This document shows, piece by piece, positions 1-8,910 of a stretch of DNA of 64,000 nt. Position numbers and translations under genes: made by a program. The notes beneath the pieces are model-generated. The model ran no database searches. It worked only from the letters and a program-made list of their open reading frames with translations, and was not told where the DNA came from. This DNA is from Chitinophaga pinensis (GTDB lineage Bacteria > Bacteroidota > Bacteroidia > Flavobacteriales_D > Crocinitomicaceae), in contig CAMDNE010000007.1 of NCBI GenBank assembly GCA_945902745.1, forward strand, positions 1-64,000, written 5' to 3'. Positions within the stretch are counted from its first letter, which is position 1. Each line of letters begins with the position of its first letter.

Positions 1-195
1 CAAAACTTTTAGTCTTTATACAAAAATAGCTTTTCAAAGTTGGAAAACCGATACAAAATCAACTTTCTATTCAAATATTCGAAAAATTATTGAGGTTTTC
101 TTTAAAATTGGCTGAAAAGTTTCGAAAGATGTTTAACTTTGTTCACGAAAACGGCACTATTTAGCGTGTTTATTGTTTTTGAAAATTGGTGAATT

Positions 196-555
196 ATGAA
201 AATTGCTGCAGCAAATATTAAATTAGACGAGATCATCGGTAAAGTCGAGAAAAAAGGTTTGAAAGCCCCTAAATTGATTGATGATTTAAAAGAATTGAGA
301 GAATATGCTTTGAAAGAGCAAGATCCTTTAGTAACAAAAGTTCTTCGTTTGACTTACGAATATATTGGTGAAAAAGACGGTTTTGATGTGCAAGCACAAT
401 ACGAAGAGGATGAAGAAGGAAATGAATATCCTATCGAAATTGATGCGAAAGAAAATTTACTTTATATTTTGAATTTGTTAAAAAATGCAGATCACAAAAT
501 TAACCGTGAAGAAATTAAAGATTATAGAACAGCATTGAAATTGGAATTATATTAA
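196..555 (+). CDS. Small conserved-looking cytosolic protein, function unknown
   Basis: The 119-residue product has no signal peptide or membrane segment. It is rich in Lys and Glu, with a strongly acidic middle stretch (EEDEEGNE, about residues 75-82) between predicted helices. I do not recognise the family. The reading frame is convincing because it starts at an ATG after an AT-rich leader and ends just before a strong rho-independent terminator. It therefore looks like a single-gene transcript. The ankyrin gene downstream starts beyond that terminator and is probably expressed separately. The first 195 bases hold no recognisable gene. Confidence 0.75.
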   Translation: MKIAAANIKLDEIIGKVEKKGLKAPKLIDDLKELREYALKEQDPLVTKVLRLTYEYIGEKDGFDVQAQYEEDEEGNEYPIEIDAKENLLYILNLLKNADHKINREEIKDYRTALKLELY

Positions 556-576
556 TTCTAAAATTGCTTATATTTG

Positions 577-607
577 AAACACCTACTTTTAGTAGGTGTT
601 TTTTTTT
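577..607 (+). terminator. Rho-independent terminator after the 119-aa gene
   Basis: A perfect 10-bp stem (AACACCTACT, 578-587, with AGTAGGTGTT, 591-600) has a 3-nt loop and is followed by a T run to 607. It separates the upstream gene from the ankyrin gene, whose ATG is at 635. Confidence 0.9.
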
Positions 608-634
608 GCATCAACTTTATTATTACTAGAAAGC

Positions 635-2728
635 ATGAAATTATTATTCTCATTTCTTCTTATTTGCTTTTCATGTTTGCAATCAAATTTGAGTTTTGGT
701 CAATTTGATGATGAACCTGTTTCTCCTTTAATCGCAGCAGTTGAAGCCAATAATTTGAAAGAAGTAAAACGACTTGTCGAAGCTGGTGAACCTATTCAAA
801 ATGAAAATGGTTATGGAGATGACCCAATTGATATTGCTGTTCAAAAAGATTACAGAGAAATAACATTGTATTTGCTTTCGAAAGGAGCAACTTCAAGAGA
901 GAATTTTTATTCTGCAGTAAGTACTGGTGATTTGAATTGGATAAAAACACTTGTTGGTTATAAGTTTTATGATTCAGAAGCAATGATTCCAGCAGTTGAA
1001 TCTGGGAAAATAGAAATTGTAAAGTACCTTATTTCTCAAGGATTTCCAGTGGATTTTGAACAAAAAAGGCGCAAAGGACTTTTTAGAAAATATTATGTCT
1101 CTCCCTTAGAAACAGCATTAGATAAGGGCGCCAATGAAATTGTGATTGAATTGGTTAAAGCTGGAGCACCGCTACTTGAAGCATTTTATCGAGCTGCAAA
1201 TTATGACAACAATGACCTTGGAATGAAGCTCATTGATTTAGGCCGACAAACAAACGATTTGTTTTTGAGTTGTGCTGAAACAGACAATATTACCTTGTTA
1301 AAATATTGCATTCAAAAAGGTGCTGAGCCTAATACAAAAGATAAATTAGGAAAAAATGCCCTATTGATTTCAGCTCAAAATGGAAGAAGAGAAATGTTTA
1401 TGTACTGCATGAATCAATTGAATCTTTCAACAAATTCTTTGTCACTTGAAAACGAAAACGCATTGATGCTTTCTTTAAAATCGAATAATGGAGTGCTTAT
1501 CACGGAATTAATGGCTATCAATCCAAACTTGGAATGGGCCAACACTGAAGGTGAAACTGTTCTTTTCTACGCAGAAAGAAGTCCAGCAAAAGACATCTTT
1601 GATTTAATTCTTTCCAAACACCCGAAAATTGATCACAAAAATAAAGTAGGTAACACTGTATTGATGACAGCAGCTTCAGAAGGTCAATTAGAAAATGTGT
1701 CTAAATTGATTGCAGCGGGTGCAGATATTCAAACAACAAATAGTTATGGAAAAAATATCATTAGTTATTTGATTAATGGAAATGCAGGTAGTAAGAAATT
1801 GATCCTAGAAATGATGGATAAGGGAATTAAACCGACCGATTCAGATGCAAAAACGATTGCTTTTTATTCTATTGAGACCTTGGATTATGTCATGTTGGAC
1901 AGATTAAAATCTATGGGCTTTTCTATTGATGGTAGAAATAGTTCCAATCAACGTCCAACAATAAAGGACATTGAAATGGTGCATTATGTACTTGAAAATG
2001 GAGGAGATCCAGACGCTCGAGATTCATGGTATCGAACTTATTTGTGTTCTGCATTAGAATCAAATGATTTAGAATTAGCAGGTTATCTTTTAAAGCACAA
2101 TGCTAATCCAAATATACCATCTTGTTTTATGGACGAGTTGTTATTGGTTGAAGCCGTGAAAAAAGACAACCTTCTTTTTGTTCAATTATTAGTAGAAAAC
2201 AAAGCAGATTTATACGTTAAAAATCGCTGGTCCAATAATATCATGGAAATTGCATTGGAGGAAAAAAATGAAGAAATCATTGCCTATTTAAGAATGAAAG
2301 GAGCATTGACAAAGGATGAAATCAATAAACGTGAAGTTGAACGAGCAAAGGAAATGCAAGTATTTGCTGAATTGGTTAAATCAAAAAATGCTTCGAGCCT
2401 ACTCGCATTCATCAAAAAATATCCAGAGGCAACTTTCTCAAAAGAAGAAATTAAATCTTTAGCGCTTGTTTCGGGCCAGACAGGATCAATTGAGTTGCTT
2501 CAAATCTGTTTAGAAAAATTTAAATGGGATATTAATCAATCAGTGAACTTCGAAGAGCAATCAATTTTACATATTTCAGTAAAAAATAAATATGTTGAAT
2601 ATTCAATTTTGGTTGTGAACAAAGGTGGTAAAGCTGATCAAGAAGATGCATTCGGTAAGACTCCAGCTGATTATGCGAAAGACCAAGACCTAAAATTATT
2701 TTTCAAAAATTTAGATAAAAGGAAATAA
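635..2728 (+). CDS. Secreted ankyrin-repeat protein
   Basis: I chose the ATG at 635 because it opens a clean Sec signal peptide (MKLLFSFLLICFSCLQS, cleavage probably near FGQ). The GTG at 596 lies inside the upstream terminator. The mature protein of about 670 residues is built of ankyrin repeats. Typical motifs such as PLIAAVEANNLKEVKRLVEAG, GNTVLMTAASEGQ and LLKHNANPN recur, interspersed with degenerate repeats. The C-terminus ends in a last repeat (GKTPADYAKD) with no T9SS sorting domain, so a periplasmic location is likeliest. Ankyrin arrays bind protein partners; no catalytic domain is visible and the partner cannot be inferred from the neighbours. Confidence 0.88.
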   Translation: MKLLFSFLLICFSCLQSNLSFGQFDDEPVSPLIAAVEANNLKEVKRLVEAGEPIQNENGYGDDPIDIAVQKDYREITLYLLSKGATSRENFYSAVSTGDLNWIKTLVGYKFYDSEAMIPAVESGKIEIVKYLISQGFPVDFEQKRRKGLFRKYYVSPLETALDKGANEIVIELVKAGAPLLEAFYRAANYDNNDLGMKLIDLGRQTNDLFLSCAETDNITLLKYCIQKGAEPNTKDKLGKNALLISAQNGRREMFMYCMNQLNLSTNSLSLENENALMLSLKSNNGVLITELMAINPNLEWANTEGETVLFYAERSPAKDIFDLILSKHPKIDHKNKVGNTVLMTAASEGQLENVSKLIAAGADIQTTNSYGKNIISYLINGNAGSKKLILEMMDKGIKPTDSDAKTIAFYSIETLDYVMLDRLKSMGFSIDGRNSSNQRPTIKDIEMVHYVLENGGDPDARDSWYRTYLCSALESNDLELAGYLLKHNANPNIPSCFMDELLLVEAVKKDNLLFVQLLVENKADLYVKNRWSNNIMEIALEEKNEEIIAYLRMKGALTKDEINKREVERAKEMQVFAELVKSKNASSLLAFIKKYPEATFSKEEIKSLALVSGQTGSIELLQICLEKFKWDINQSVNFEEQSILHISVKNKYVEYSILVVNKGGKADQEDAFGKTPADYAKDQDLKLFFKNLDKRK

Positions 2729-2833
2729 TAATAATTTTTTTCATTGACACCCAACCTTTTAATAAACCCTTGCGTCTATATAATTGTTGACACAATAACG
2801 ATTGTTCAACACTGGTTTTATTTCCTTGCAGGT

Positions 2834-2901
2834 ACCTGAAAAGAATTTCATTCTCTACTATCCTTTATTGGGTTTTAGTCTTCCAGAAGTTCTTTTCAGG
2901 T
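2834..2901. repeat. 12-bp inverted repeat in a gene-free stretch
   Basis: ACCTGAAAAGAA (2834-2845) is matched by its exact complement TTCTTTTCAGGT (2890-2901), 44 nt apart. The 397-nt stretch 2729-3125 holds no convincing gene; the open frame across it has no signal, no homologous look and shares its repeat-derived part with another non-gene. The inverted repeat may be a remnant of a small mobile element. Confidence 0.5.
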
Positions 2902-2934
2902 TTTTTTATACGGTGTTTATTTACCTGGGATTTG

Positions 2935-2971
2935 TTTTGTCATGGTTTTTATCAAAAACACACGCCAAAAC
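2935..2971. repeat. 37-bp direct repeat, copy A
   Basis: This 37-bp block, starting TTTTGTCATGG, recurs at 6011-6047 with a single mismatch. The two copies are in the same orientation and flank the AddB-like gene. Copy A is followed by a small palindrome, ACTCC-TCC-GGAGT (3007-3019), and copy B by related palindromes, which suggests the same type of repeat element. Confidence 0.8.
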
Positions 2972-3125
2972 GGACATGGGATTACAGCTATCGTTGCGAA
3001 GATTAAACTCCTCCGGAGTTTTTAGAAACAGATGTTGTTGATTATGACCATTTTGGCATTAGGCACTGCAAAGGTAAAGCCCAATTTGTTTTTTATCAAA
3101 CATTACTTAACCTTCCTCCCTCCTT

Positions 3126-5948
3126 TCAATCACAATACAAGCAATAATTAAACTGCGCTTTAGTATCGTGGGTAAAAGGTAATTCTTTGTCATAAATTTG
3201 CACGCATAATTGTGCTACAAAATCAGGAAAGAGATTGATGAGTTCTTCTACTGATGAAGTTTTTGAAGACAAGGGAAAAGTTCCATCTTTGATATTAATC
3301 AAGGAATAAATACTGGCTTCGGCTGGAAGTTCACCATAATTTTCTCGGTAGAGATAACAGTATAATGCAAGCTGCAAAGCATGTTTGGTTCCGCTAAACG
3401 TTTTGATTAAATCCTCATTGATTTTTTTAACGACAACATCATCTTCTTTTACTTTTCCCGATTTGTAATCAATGATTCGAATTTTACCTCCAATGGAATC
3501 TATTCGGTCAATGAATCCTTTAAAACGCAAAGTTTTCTTTTCACCTAAAACCTCAATTTCCATATCCGCTTTTAGCTCCAGCTCTAAATATTCTATGAAT
3601 ACCATTTCTGTTTGCGCTGCAATGAACTTCTTTTCTTGCTCTAAAATCCTTTTCGTCAATTCAAGCGCCATTTGGTAACTCAATAAGTTCTTTCCGGATG
3701 AAAAAGCATCTTTGTCCTCGTTGAAGTATTTCAAAAACTCCTTGTTGATCAACCCTTCATACTGCTTCAACATCTTGTCAATATCCATTGAAGTTAGGTT
3801 CTTGGGTTTCGCAGCTTTTAATACTCCTTGCTTGTCATGTCGTGCAAAAGGCGTGTACATTTCTTCCAAAACATTATGAATAAATGTTCCAAACGTATTG
3901 CTTTCCACTTCTTCCTCGATTTCAGTTTCTTCTCCAAATTCCATCACATATCGGTAATAAAAAGCGAGTGGACAACTCAAATATTTATTAAGCGTAGAGG
4001 CCGAAACCGACTTATCGAACATGTCGTCAATTCGCTTTAAAATTTCATCCGTTTTATGAATTTCTTGAACGGATTCTGTTTCACTCGTTTCATTTGGAAT
4101 GGTATAAAATTGCTTACCGATTGTAATCAGCGGATTGATTCGACTCAATTCTAACTCTAATTGCAATAAATAGCGGCTCGCTTCATTGCTCCCTATACTT
4201 TCTTGTGCGCTGGTGTAGGTAACCCACATTTCCGAGCAATGGTGTAATAATCGGTAAAAATGGTGTGCAAAAAGTCCTTGTTTGTCTCTTGGCGTTGGCA
4301 AATTAAAATACCCTCTTAAATCCATTGGAATCATTGTTTGAATTGGATTTGTTGGAGGCATTTTTCCTTCGTTTAATCCTAAAACAATGATTTTTTTGAA
4401 ATCAAGTAAACGGGTTTCTAAAAGTCCCATGATTTGTAAACCGTCCAACGGATTTCCGTGATAAGCAATTGATTTCGTGTTCCAATGTTGTTGAAACAAA
4501 TGCCTAAAACTTTTAAGTGACATTACTGGTAAACCTTCTTTTACCAGGTTTTCAAAATCCAATAATGCTTGATCAAATCCTTGAACAATTGCTTTTTCAA
4601 ATGCATCTTCATCAGACAGATTACTGAATAATAGTTCATTCAAAGACCGAATTGCCTGCATTGCAATTTCCCAATTCCCTGCCCAATTTTGAGTTAATTG
4701 CGCTAAAATAGCATCAGGAACAGCTCCTATTTTGATTTTTGTCACCGTTTGGAAAATACTATTTTTCCGAATAAGTTCCGTTTCCAATTGTGTAATCGCA
4801 ACTTTTTCTTCCTTTTTTAAAACAGCTGTTAGAAAAGGATGATTCCACATTTTTTGTAAATCATGAATGTAAATTGCTTCCGATTTAAACCGTGTTTTAT
4901 TTTCTTGAATGGAGAAGATTAAATCAACCCACGTGCGCAAAGAAGTGTTTTTTAATGGCAATCCAAGGGTAATATTTGCCTGACCAATTTTCTTTGGAAG
5001 GTTCCGTAAAAGCGGTGCAATTAAACTTTCATCCGCTAAAAGGACAAGCGTTTCATCAATCTCTTCTTTTGAAAACTCCGATAGAATTGTTGCTGCAACT
5101 TTTACTTGTCCCGTTTGCTGAGCGCACTCAATAATTTCAATGTGCTTTTTAGCATTTTTCAAATTGTCTTCTACAAAAGGTAACTCTTTCATGTCCAATT
5201 CCTTTTTAAAATCCCTCAAAAACCTTCCAGCTTCATGACTTGGATTGTCCAAATAATAGTTATCCGCATTGATGAGAATATGTGCGCGACCCATGCGCTC
5301 CAATTGCTTCATGATGGACATTTCCGCTGGTGAAAGCGCATTGAAACCGGCAAACAAAAAATGGCGTTCTTTATCAGCTTTAAAAACAACATCTAAATTT
5401 TCAGAAAGAAAACGGTATGCTTTTCCCATATAACAGGAATTCTCCTTGTCCAAAACTTCATTTAGTCGTTTATAGTAATCTGGTAAACGATCCCAAAATT
5501 CCATGAAACGCTTTTGACCTTCACTCAAGGTTTCATCGCCAAAACTCCAGTTTTCAATTTCTTTAATGTCTGCAAGGTTTTTAAATACTTTTTCAGATGA
5601 CAATAAATACCGATCAATTTCATCGTAATCGGAAAGTAAAATGGTACCCCACGACATGAATTCGTCAAAGGACTTGTCTTTCTCATTGGTTAAATTTTCC
5701 AATTGAACTTTGAATAATTTGACAAGAACACGTGTTTTATCGATGACGGTTTTATCAGAAAGGTTTCTAACCCATCGATCGATTGTAATCATTTCAGGAG
5801 CAAGAATTGGCTTTTGATACGTTTTAAATAACGAAGCAGCAATGTATTTTTTAGCACGTTCTGAAGGTAAAACAATCGTTAGGTGTTTTAAATCCAAGTT
5901 CTTTTCATGAATATATTCGGCAATTTGGTCTGTGAAAGTCATATGCAT
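3126..5948 (-). CDS. AddB/RecB-like PD-(D/E)XK nuclease family protein
   Basis: At 940 residues this is the size of the inactivated-helicase/nuclease subunit of AddAB-type recombination machines. The C-terminal third carries the nuclease signature GFIDRID followed by RIIDYKSGK, giving the D...DxK metal-binding core. A Cys in LSCPLAFYYRY plus the C-terminal CLYC are placed like the Fe-S cysteines of AddB. The N-terminus (LTIVLPSERAKKYIA) resembles the degenerate P-loop region of the family. The likely role is processing of double-strand breaks with an AddA-like helicase, but no partner is present in the window. The start may be the ATG at 5942 instead. It is flanked by the 37-bp repeats and has no co-directional neighbour close by. 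Confidence 0.82.
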   Translation of the reverse strand: MHMTFTDQIAEYIHEKNLDLKHLTIVLPSERAKKYIAASLFKTYQKPILAPEMITIDRWVRNLSDKTVIDKTRVLVKLFKVQLENLTNEKDKSFDEFMSWGTILLSDYDEIDRYLLSSEKVFKNLADIKEIENWSFGDETLSEGQKRFMEFWDRLPDYYKRLNEVLDKENSCYMGKAYRFLSENLDVVFKADKERHFLFAGFNALSPAEMSIMKQLERMGRAHILINADNYYLDNPSHEAGRFLRDFKKELDMKELPFVEDNLKNAKKHIEIIECAQQTGQVKVAATILSEFSKEEIDETLVLLADESLIAPLLRNLPKKIGQANITLGLPLKNTSLRTWVDLIFSIQENKTRFKSEAIYIHDLQKMWNHPFLTAVLKKEEKVAITQLETELIRKNSIFQTVTKIKIGAVPDAILAQLTQNWAGNWEIAMQAIRSLNELLFSNLSDEDAFEKAIVQGFDQALLDFENLVKEGLPVMSLKSFRHLFQQHWNTKSIAYHGNPLDGLQIMGLLETRLLDFKKIIVLGLNEGKMPPTNPIQTMIPMDLRGYFNLPTPRDKQGLFAHHFYRLLHHCSEMWVTYTSAQESIGSNEASRYLLQLELELSRINPLITIGKQFYTIPNETSETESVQEIHKTDEILKRIDDMFDKSVSASTLNKYLSCPLAFYYRYVMEFGEETEIEEEVESNTFGTFIHNVLEEMYTPFARHDKQGVLKAAKPKNLTSMDIDKMLKQYEGLINKEFLKYFNEDKDAFSSGKNLLSYQMALELTKRILEQEKKFIAAQTEMVFIEYLELELKADMEIEVLGEKKTLRFKGFIDRIDSIGGKIRIIDYKSGKVKEDDVVVKKINEDLIKTFSGTKHALQLALYCYLYRENYGELPAEASIYSLINIKDGTFPLSSKTSSVEELINLFPDFVAQLCVQIYDKELPFTHDTKAQFNYCLYCD

Positions 5949-6010
5949 TTATTAGTCTCAAATATAGTTTAAAACGATTAATGCTTATCCGTTTGTTTCC
6001 CCTAGTTTTC

Positions 6011-6047
6011 TTTTGTCATGGTTTTTATCAAAAACACATGCCAAAAC
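6011..6047. repeat. 37-bp direct repeat, copy B
   Basis: This copy has one mismatch to 2935-2971 and the same orientation, and it lies just upstream of the AddB-like gene start. An open frame beginning inside it shares the peptide SWFLSKTHAKT with the frame at copy A purely because of the repeat. Confidence 0.8.
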
Positions 6048-6067
6048 AAAATTTCGATCATTATTCC

Positions 6068-6112
6068 CGACGGATTTCATCCGTCGTTACAAACATTTCA
6101 CTCCTAAGGAGT
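6068..6112. repeat. Pair of REP-like palindromes
   Basis: There are two perfect hairpins: CGACGGAT-TTC-ATCCGTCG (6068-6086) and ACTCCT-A-AGGAGT (6100-6112). Short palindromes of this type are scattered in many Bacteroidota genomes. They sit between the AddB-like gene and the ATPase gene, directly after 37-bp repeat copy B. Confidence 0.65.
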
Positions 6113-6186
6113 TTTATGCGGAACCAAAACGAATAACCATTACACTGTTTTTATTGGTTAATAGTATTTATAATTTGAAACAGTCA

Positions 6187-6293
6187 GCCACAGATGCACA
6201 GAAAAATTTGATTATATCCCGATTAATTGGATAAACTATTGTTGGATTTAGCTTTGAATAAATCCATTGGAACATAATCTGTGCATCTGTGGC
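6187..6293. repeat. 15-bp perfect inverted repeat, 77-nt spacer
   Basis: GCCACAGATGCACAG (6187-6201) and its exact complement CTGTGCATCTGTGGC (6279-6293) flank 77 nt. The gene-free stretch 5949-6334 therefore holds a direct repeat, two palindromes and this inverted repeat and nothing that looks coding. It may be a small non-autonomous element. Confidence 0.7.
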
Positions 6294-6334
6294 ATTAGAA
6301 CTCAAACAAATTTTAGGCGCAACTCCAAAAACAT

Positions 6335-7465
6335 TTATTTTTTTGTCAAAAAGCCCCAATATGTTGAACGATTCAAGGTGTGTGCAGTAATTGTTGGATA
6401 CGCTTCTAAAAAGGATGCAGGGAATTTTATTTTCTTCTTTTTTTCCCACGAGGATTTATACGCAGCAATTTTATCTTCATAGATTTCTATGAAATCCATT
6501 GTTTGTTTGGTATGTGTTCGCCAAAAGCGGTAATCAGCTACTTTGCCATTCAGTTTATTCCATTTTATTCGTTCAGAAATCAGCCAATTTCGCCAAAGTT
6601 GATCGATGTCGTTTCTTAAAAAAAGAGGATTAAAATTGCTGATTAAAACATTTCTAATTCCGTTATCTACAAAATAGATTACGTGACTTTTTTTCAATTC
6701 GTATCGGTGTTCATTATAGTAAGTTGGAATACGAATTAAAATAAATGATCGTTCCAATAAATCAATATAGCGTTCAACCGTTTCGTTGTCCAAATCGCAC
6801 TTTTCTCCTATTTCATTGTACGAAATTGGTTCACCAATATTGAAGGAAATGATTTGCAACATGCGTAGCAATTTGTCTCCTTTATTGATTCGATCTGTGA
6901 CGCCAAGATTTGTGAAAATGACTTCATTGACCATATCACGAAGCGTCAATTCTGCATGTTCTAAATCTTCTGTTACTGCAGGATAATTTCCATAAATCAA
7001 GCGTTGTTCTAATAATTTTTCTTCTTCTGGCAAGGAGTTTTTCTGCGCTAATTCGTAAAAAGTTGTTGGCAACAAATTAATTTCTAATCCTTGCATTTGC
7101 AAAACTTCTCTCAAAACCTCATCAATCAATGGCTCGTAAGAACAACATAAAATAAGTGTTGTATTGATTTCTCCTGATAGTAAAATCTCAATTATATCTT
7201 GTAATTTTTCCAAATATTGCGCTTCATGAATCACCACAAAACGACTATTTTGAAATATATCTTTTAACGATTCTACAGAAATTTGTTCAAATTGTTTCTT
7301 GATTTTCTTGTCAGAAACATTGAATTCAATAGCCGAATAATTGAGTTCATCCAAGGAATTTAAAACTGCTGTCCGCTTACCAACTTTACGTGGACCAGTC
7401 AATAAAATAATCCGATTGTTTGCAATATTTTCTTTTAATTGGAGGAATTGAATGCGGGTAATCAT
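6335..7465 (-). CDS. AAA-family ATPase with DUF4143-like C-terminus
   Basis: The 376-residue protein has a Walker A motif GPRKVGKRT (residues 24-32) and a Walker B-like strand VVIHEAQYL. A winged-helix region follows (SYNEIGEKCDLDNETVERYIDLLERSF), then a C-terminal domain with an IYFVDNGIRN motif. This order matches the AAA_14/DUF4143 ATPases, a widespread group of unknown cellular role. The start is the first Met of the frame and fits the family (TRIQFLQLKENI before the P-loop). No operon partner is evident: hairpin-rich DNA lies downstream and the TraB-like gene ends 70 bp upstream. Confidence 0.85.
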   Translation of the reverse strand: MITRIQFLQLKENIANNRIILLTGPRKVGKRTAVLNSLDELNYSAIEFNVSDKKIKKQFEQISVESLKDIFQNSRFVVIHEAQYLEKLQDIIEILLSGEINTTLILCCSYEPLIDEVLREVLQMQGLEINLLPTTFYELAQKNSLPEEEKLLEQRLIYGNYPAVTEDLEHAELTLRDMVNEVIFTNLGVTDRINKGDKLLRMLQIISFNIGEPISYNEIGEKCDLDNETVERYIDLLERSFILIRIPTYYNEHRYELKKSHVIYFVDNGIRNVLISNFNPLFLRNDIDQLWRNWLISERIKWNKLNGKVADYRFWRTHTKQTMDFIEIYEDKIAAYKSSWEKKKKIKFPASFLEAYPTITAHTLNRSTYWGFLTKK

Positions 7466-7535
7466 ACTGTTAGAATTTAAACAAATCTAACAGAAAATTG
7501 CTATTATTCGCTTTTATTTCTTGATTTTTGCGTTT

Positions 7536-8816
7536 TTACTCAAACCAAACCTTGCTGAAGAATAATTTTGGTCGGTTGGAATTCATGAATTTATTACCGC
7601 CATACGCTTTGACGATAAGCAAATATTTGTCACTTTGTAACAACCGAACCCATTGCATTCCTTCTGGATACGTATCAGATAAACCTTCATAAAAATCAGT
7701 TCCATCATCTGAATAGGTGTGCTTAAAAGTTGTTGCATCTGGACTCGCAATATAAATTGCAGCTTGCTCTTCTAATGTCAGAGATCCATCGATTGGAATC
7801 ATTTCAATTGAGTACGTATTTCCTTGTCCCATTTCTCTGTAAACTAAATATGGATGATTGTCCCAAATTTTTAATTCCAATGGTTTACCAGGAAAAACTG
7901 CTTCAATTCCAATGGAATCATTTACGTAGAAATAGTTTCTTTTTGAACGCACATTTTTCTTTTCTGGAATCATGTCATCCGCAAATGTTGCAGGAATAAT
8001 TCTCAAATGATATCCTTTTTTTCGAAGCAAATTAATAATGCCTGTTTCTCCTGCCAAGTGACCGGCGCCGACTGCACAAAATACAGCGTTCTTTTTAATC
8101 AATGTATCAATTCCTTTAGCCATTATATGATTTCTATTGACAATAATATCTTCATATAAACCAGGATACATCGACATATTTGCTCTCATCACTCGATCTA
8201 TCGTACTAATATCTCCTGTGAGATAGATTTCAAGCATTTTATCTTGCGTAAGATTCTGCGTGTTTTTTCCAATAACAGTATTATCTGTATTGACCCAACC
8301 AGAGCCAAGGTCTAATTGATCTTGTACATCTTCTAATGGATAAAATTGTTTGTTTGAATTATGGCAATATTCTAAAAAATAAGCATCTAAAAATTGAGGC
8401 ATCCCATCTTCATCGCCATAAATTGTTTTGGAAGCATTGTCAGAGGAAGTGTATGGTGTTCCTTTATTGTCGAATAACATGAGCACCTCTTCTTTGCGTG
8501 TGTCCCAATCTTCGAACATGGCAAAAACATCTGTTTCAAGCACAATAGCTTGACTTTTATCTAAAGCGAAATAAGTTGAATCTGAGAGACGAAAAATACG
8601 TTTGTCGTTCGAATGGTAATTTCCATATAAATAGCTTTTTTGTTTCAAGCCATTCCCTGATATTTCCCACAAAAGTTCGTTTTCACTTTGGTTTGATTGA
8701 GCCAAAGATGCATTCATCGTTAGCACCATAAAAAAAACAAAACCAATTAATCTCTTACACCGAATCGCTATCTTGTATGGCAAAATAAACTTTACCAACA
8801 AATAGTCGTTCGGCAT
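7536..8816 (-). CDS. TraB/GumN family secreted protein
   Basis: I placed the start at the ATG at 8816. The frame is open to 8918, overlapping hutI, but the extra 34 residues look non-coding. From 8816 an N-terminal segment leads into a hydrophobic signal (GFVFFMVLTMNASLAQ). The mature part begins ENELLWEISGNGLKQKSYLYGNYHSND, close to the TraB/GumN motif (normally GTxH). Further family features are IVLETDVFAMF and the late GAGHLAGETGIINLL block. The C-terminal 150 residues form a separate domain, perhaps lipoprotein-like. The family resembles Tiki-type metalloproteases, but function in bacteria is poorly defined. It lies 94 nt downstream of hutI. Confidence 0.82.
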   Translation of the reverse strand: MPNDYLLVKFILPYKIAIRCKRLIGFVFFMVLTMNASLAQSNQSENELLWEISGNGLKQKSYLYGNYHSNDKRIFRLSDSTYFALDKSQAIVLETDVFAMFEDWDTRKEEVLMLFDNKGTPYTSSDNASKTIYGDEDGMPQFLDAYFLEYCHNSNKQFYPLEDVQDQLDLGSGWVNTDNTVIGKNTQNLTQDKMLEIYLTGDISTIDRVMRANMSMYPGLYEDIIVNRNHIMAKGIDTLIKKNAVFCAVGAGHLAGETGIINLLRKKGYHLRIIPATFADDMIPEKKNVRSKRNYFYVNDSIGIEAVFPGKPLELKIWDNHPYLVYREMGQGNTYSIEMIPIDGSLTLEEQAAIYIASPDATTFKHTYSDDGTDFYEGLSDTYPEGMQWVRLLQSDKYLLIVKAYGGNKFMNSNRPKLFFSKVWFE

Positions 8817-8910
8817 AATACACCTATTTGAATAAAAGTGGCTTTTTACCAGTATAGTATTACACATATTCTTCATTCGTAAATTAAAAGTAACGCTTCT
8901 CGAACAATAA

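Noticed and set aside
1-195. Searching the first 195 bases for a gene or RNA
   Set aside because: It is AT-rich with no open frame, hairpin or promoter match that I could defend.
2802-3041. 79-codon open frame between the ankyrin gene and the AddB-like gene
   Set aside because: It spans the 12-bp inverted repeat and the 37-bp direct repeat. Part of its product recurs at 6013 only because of the repeat, and its composition is not protein-like.
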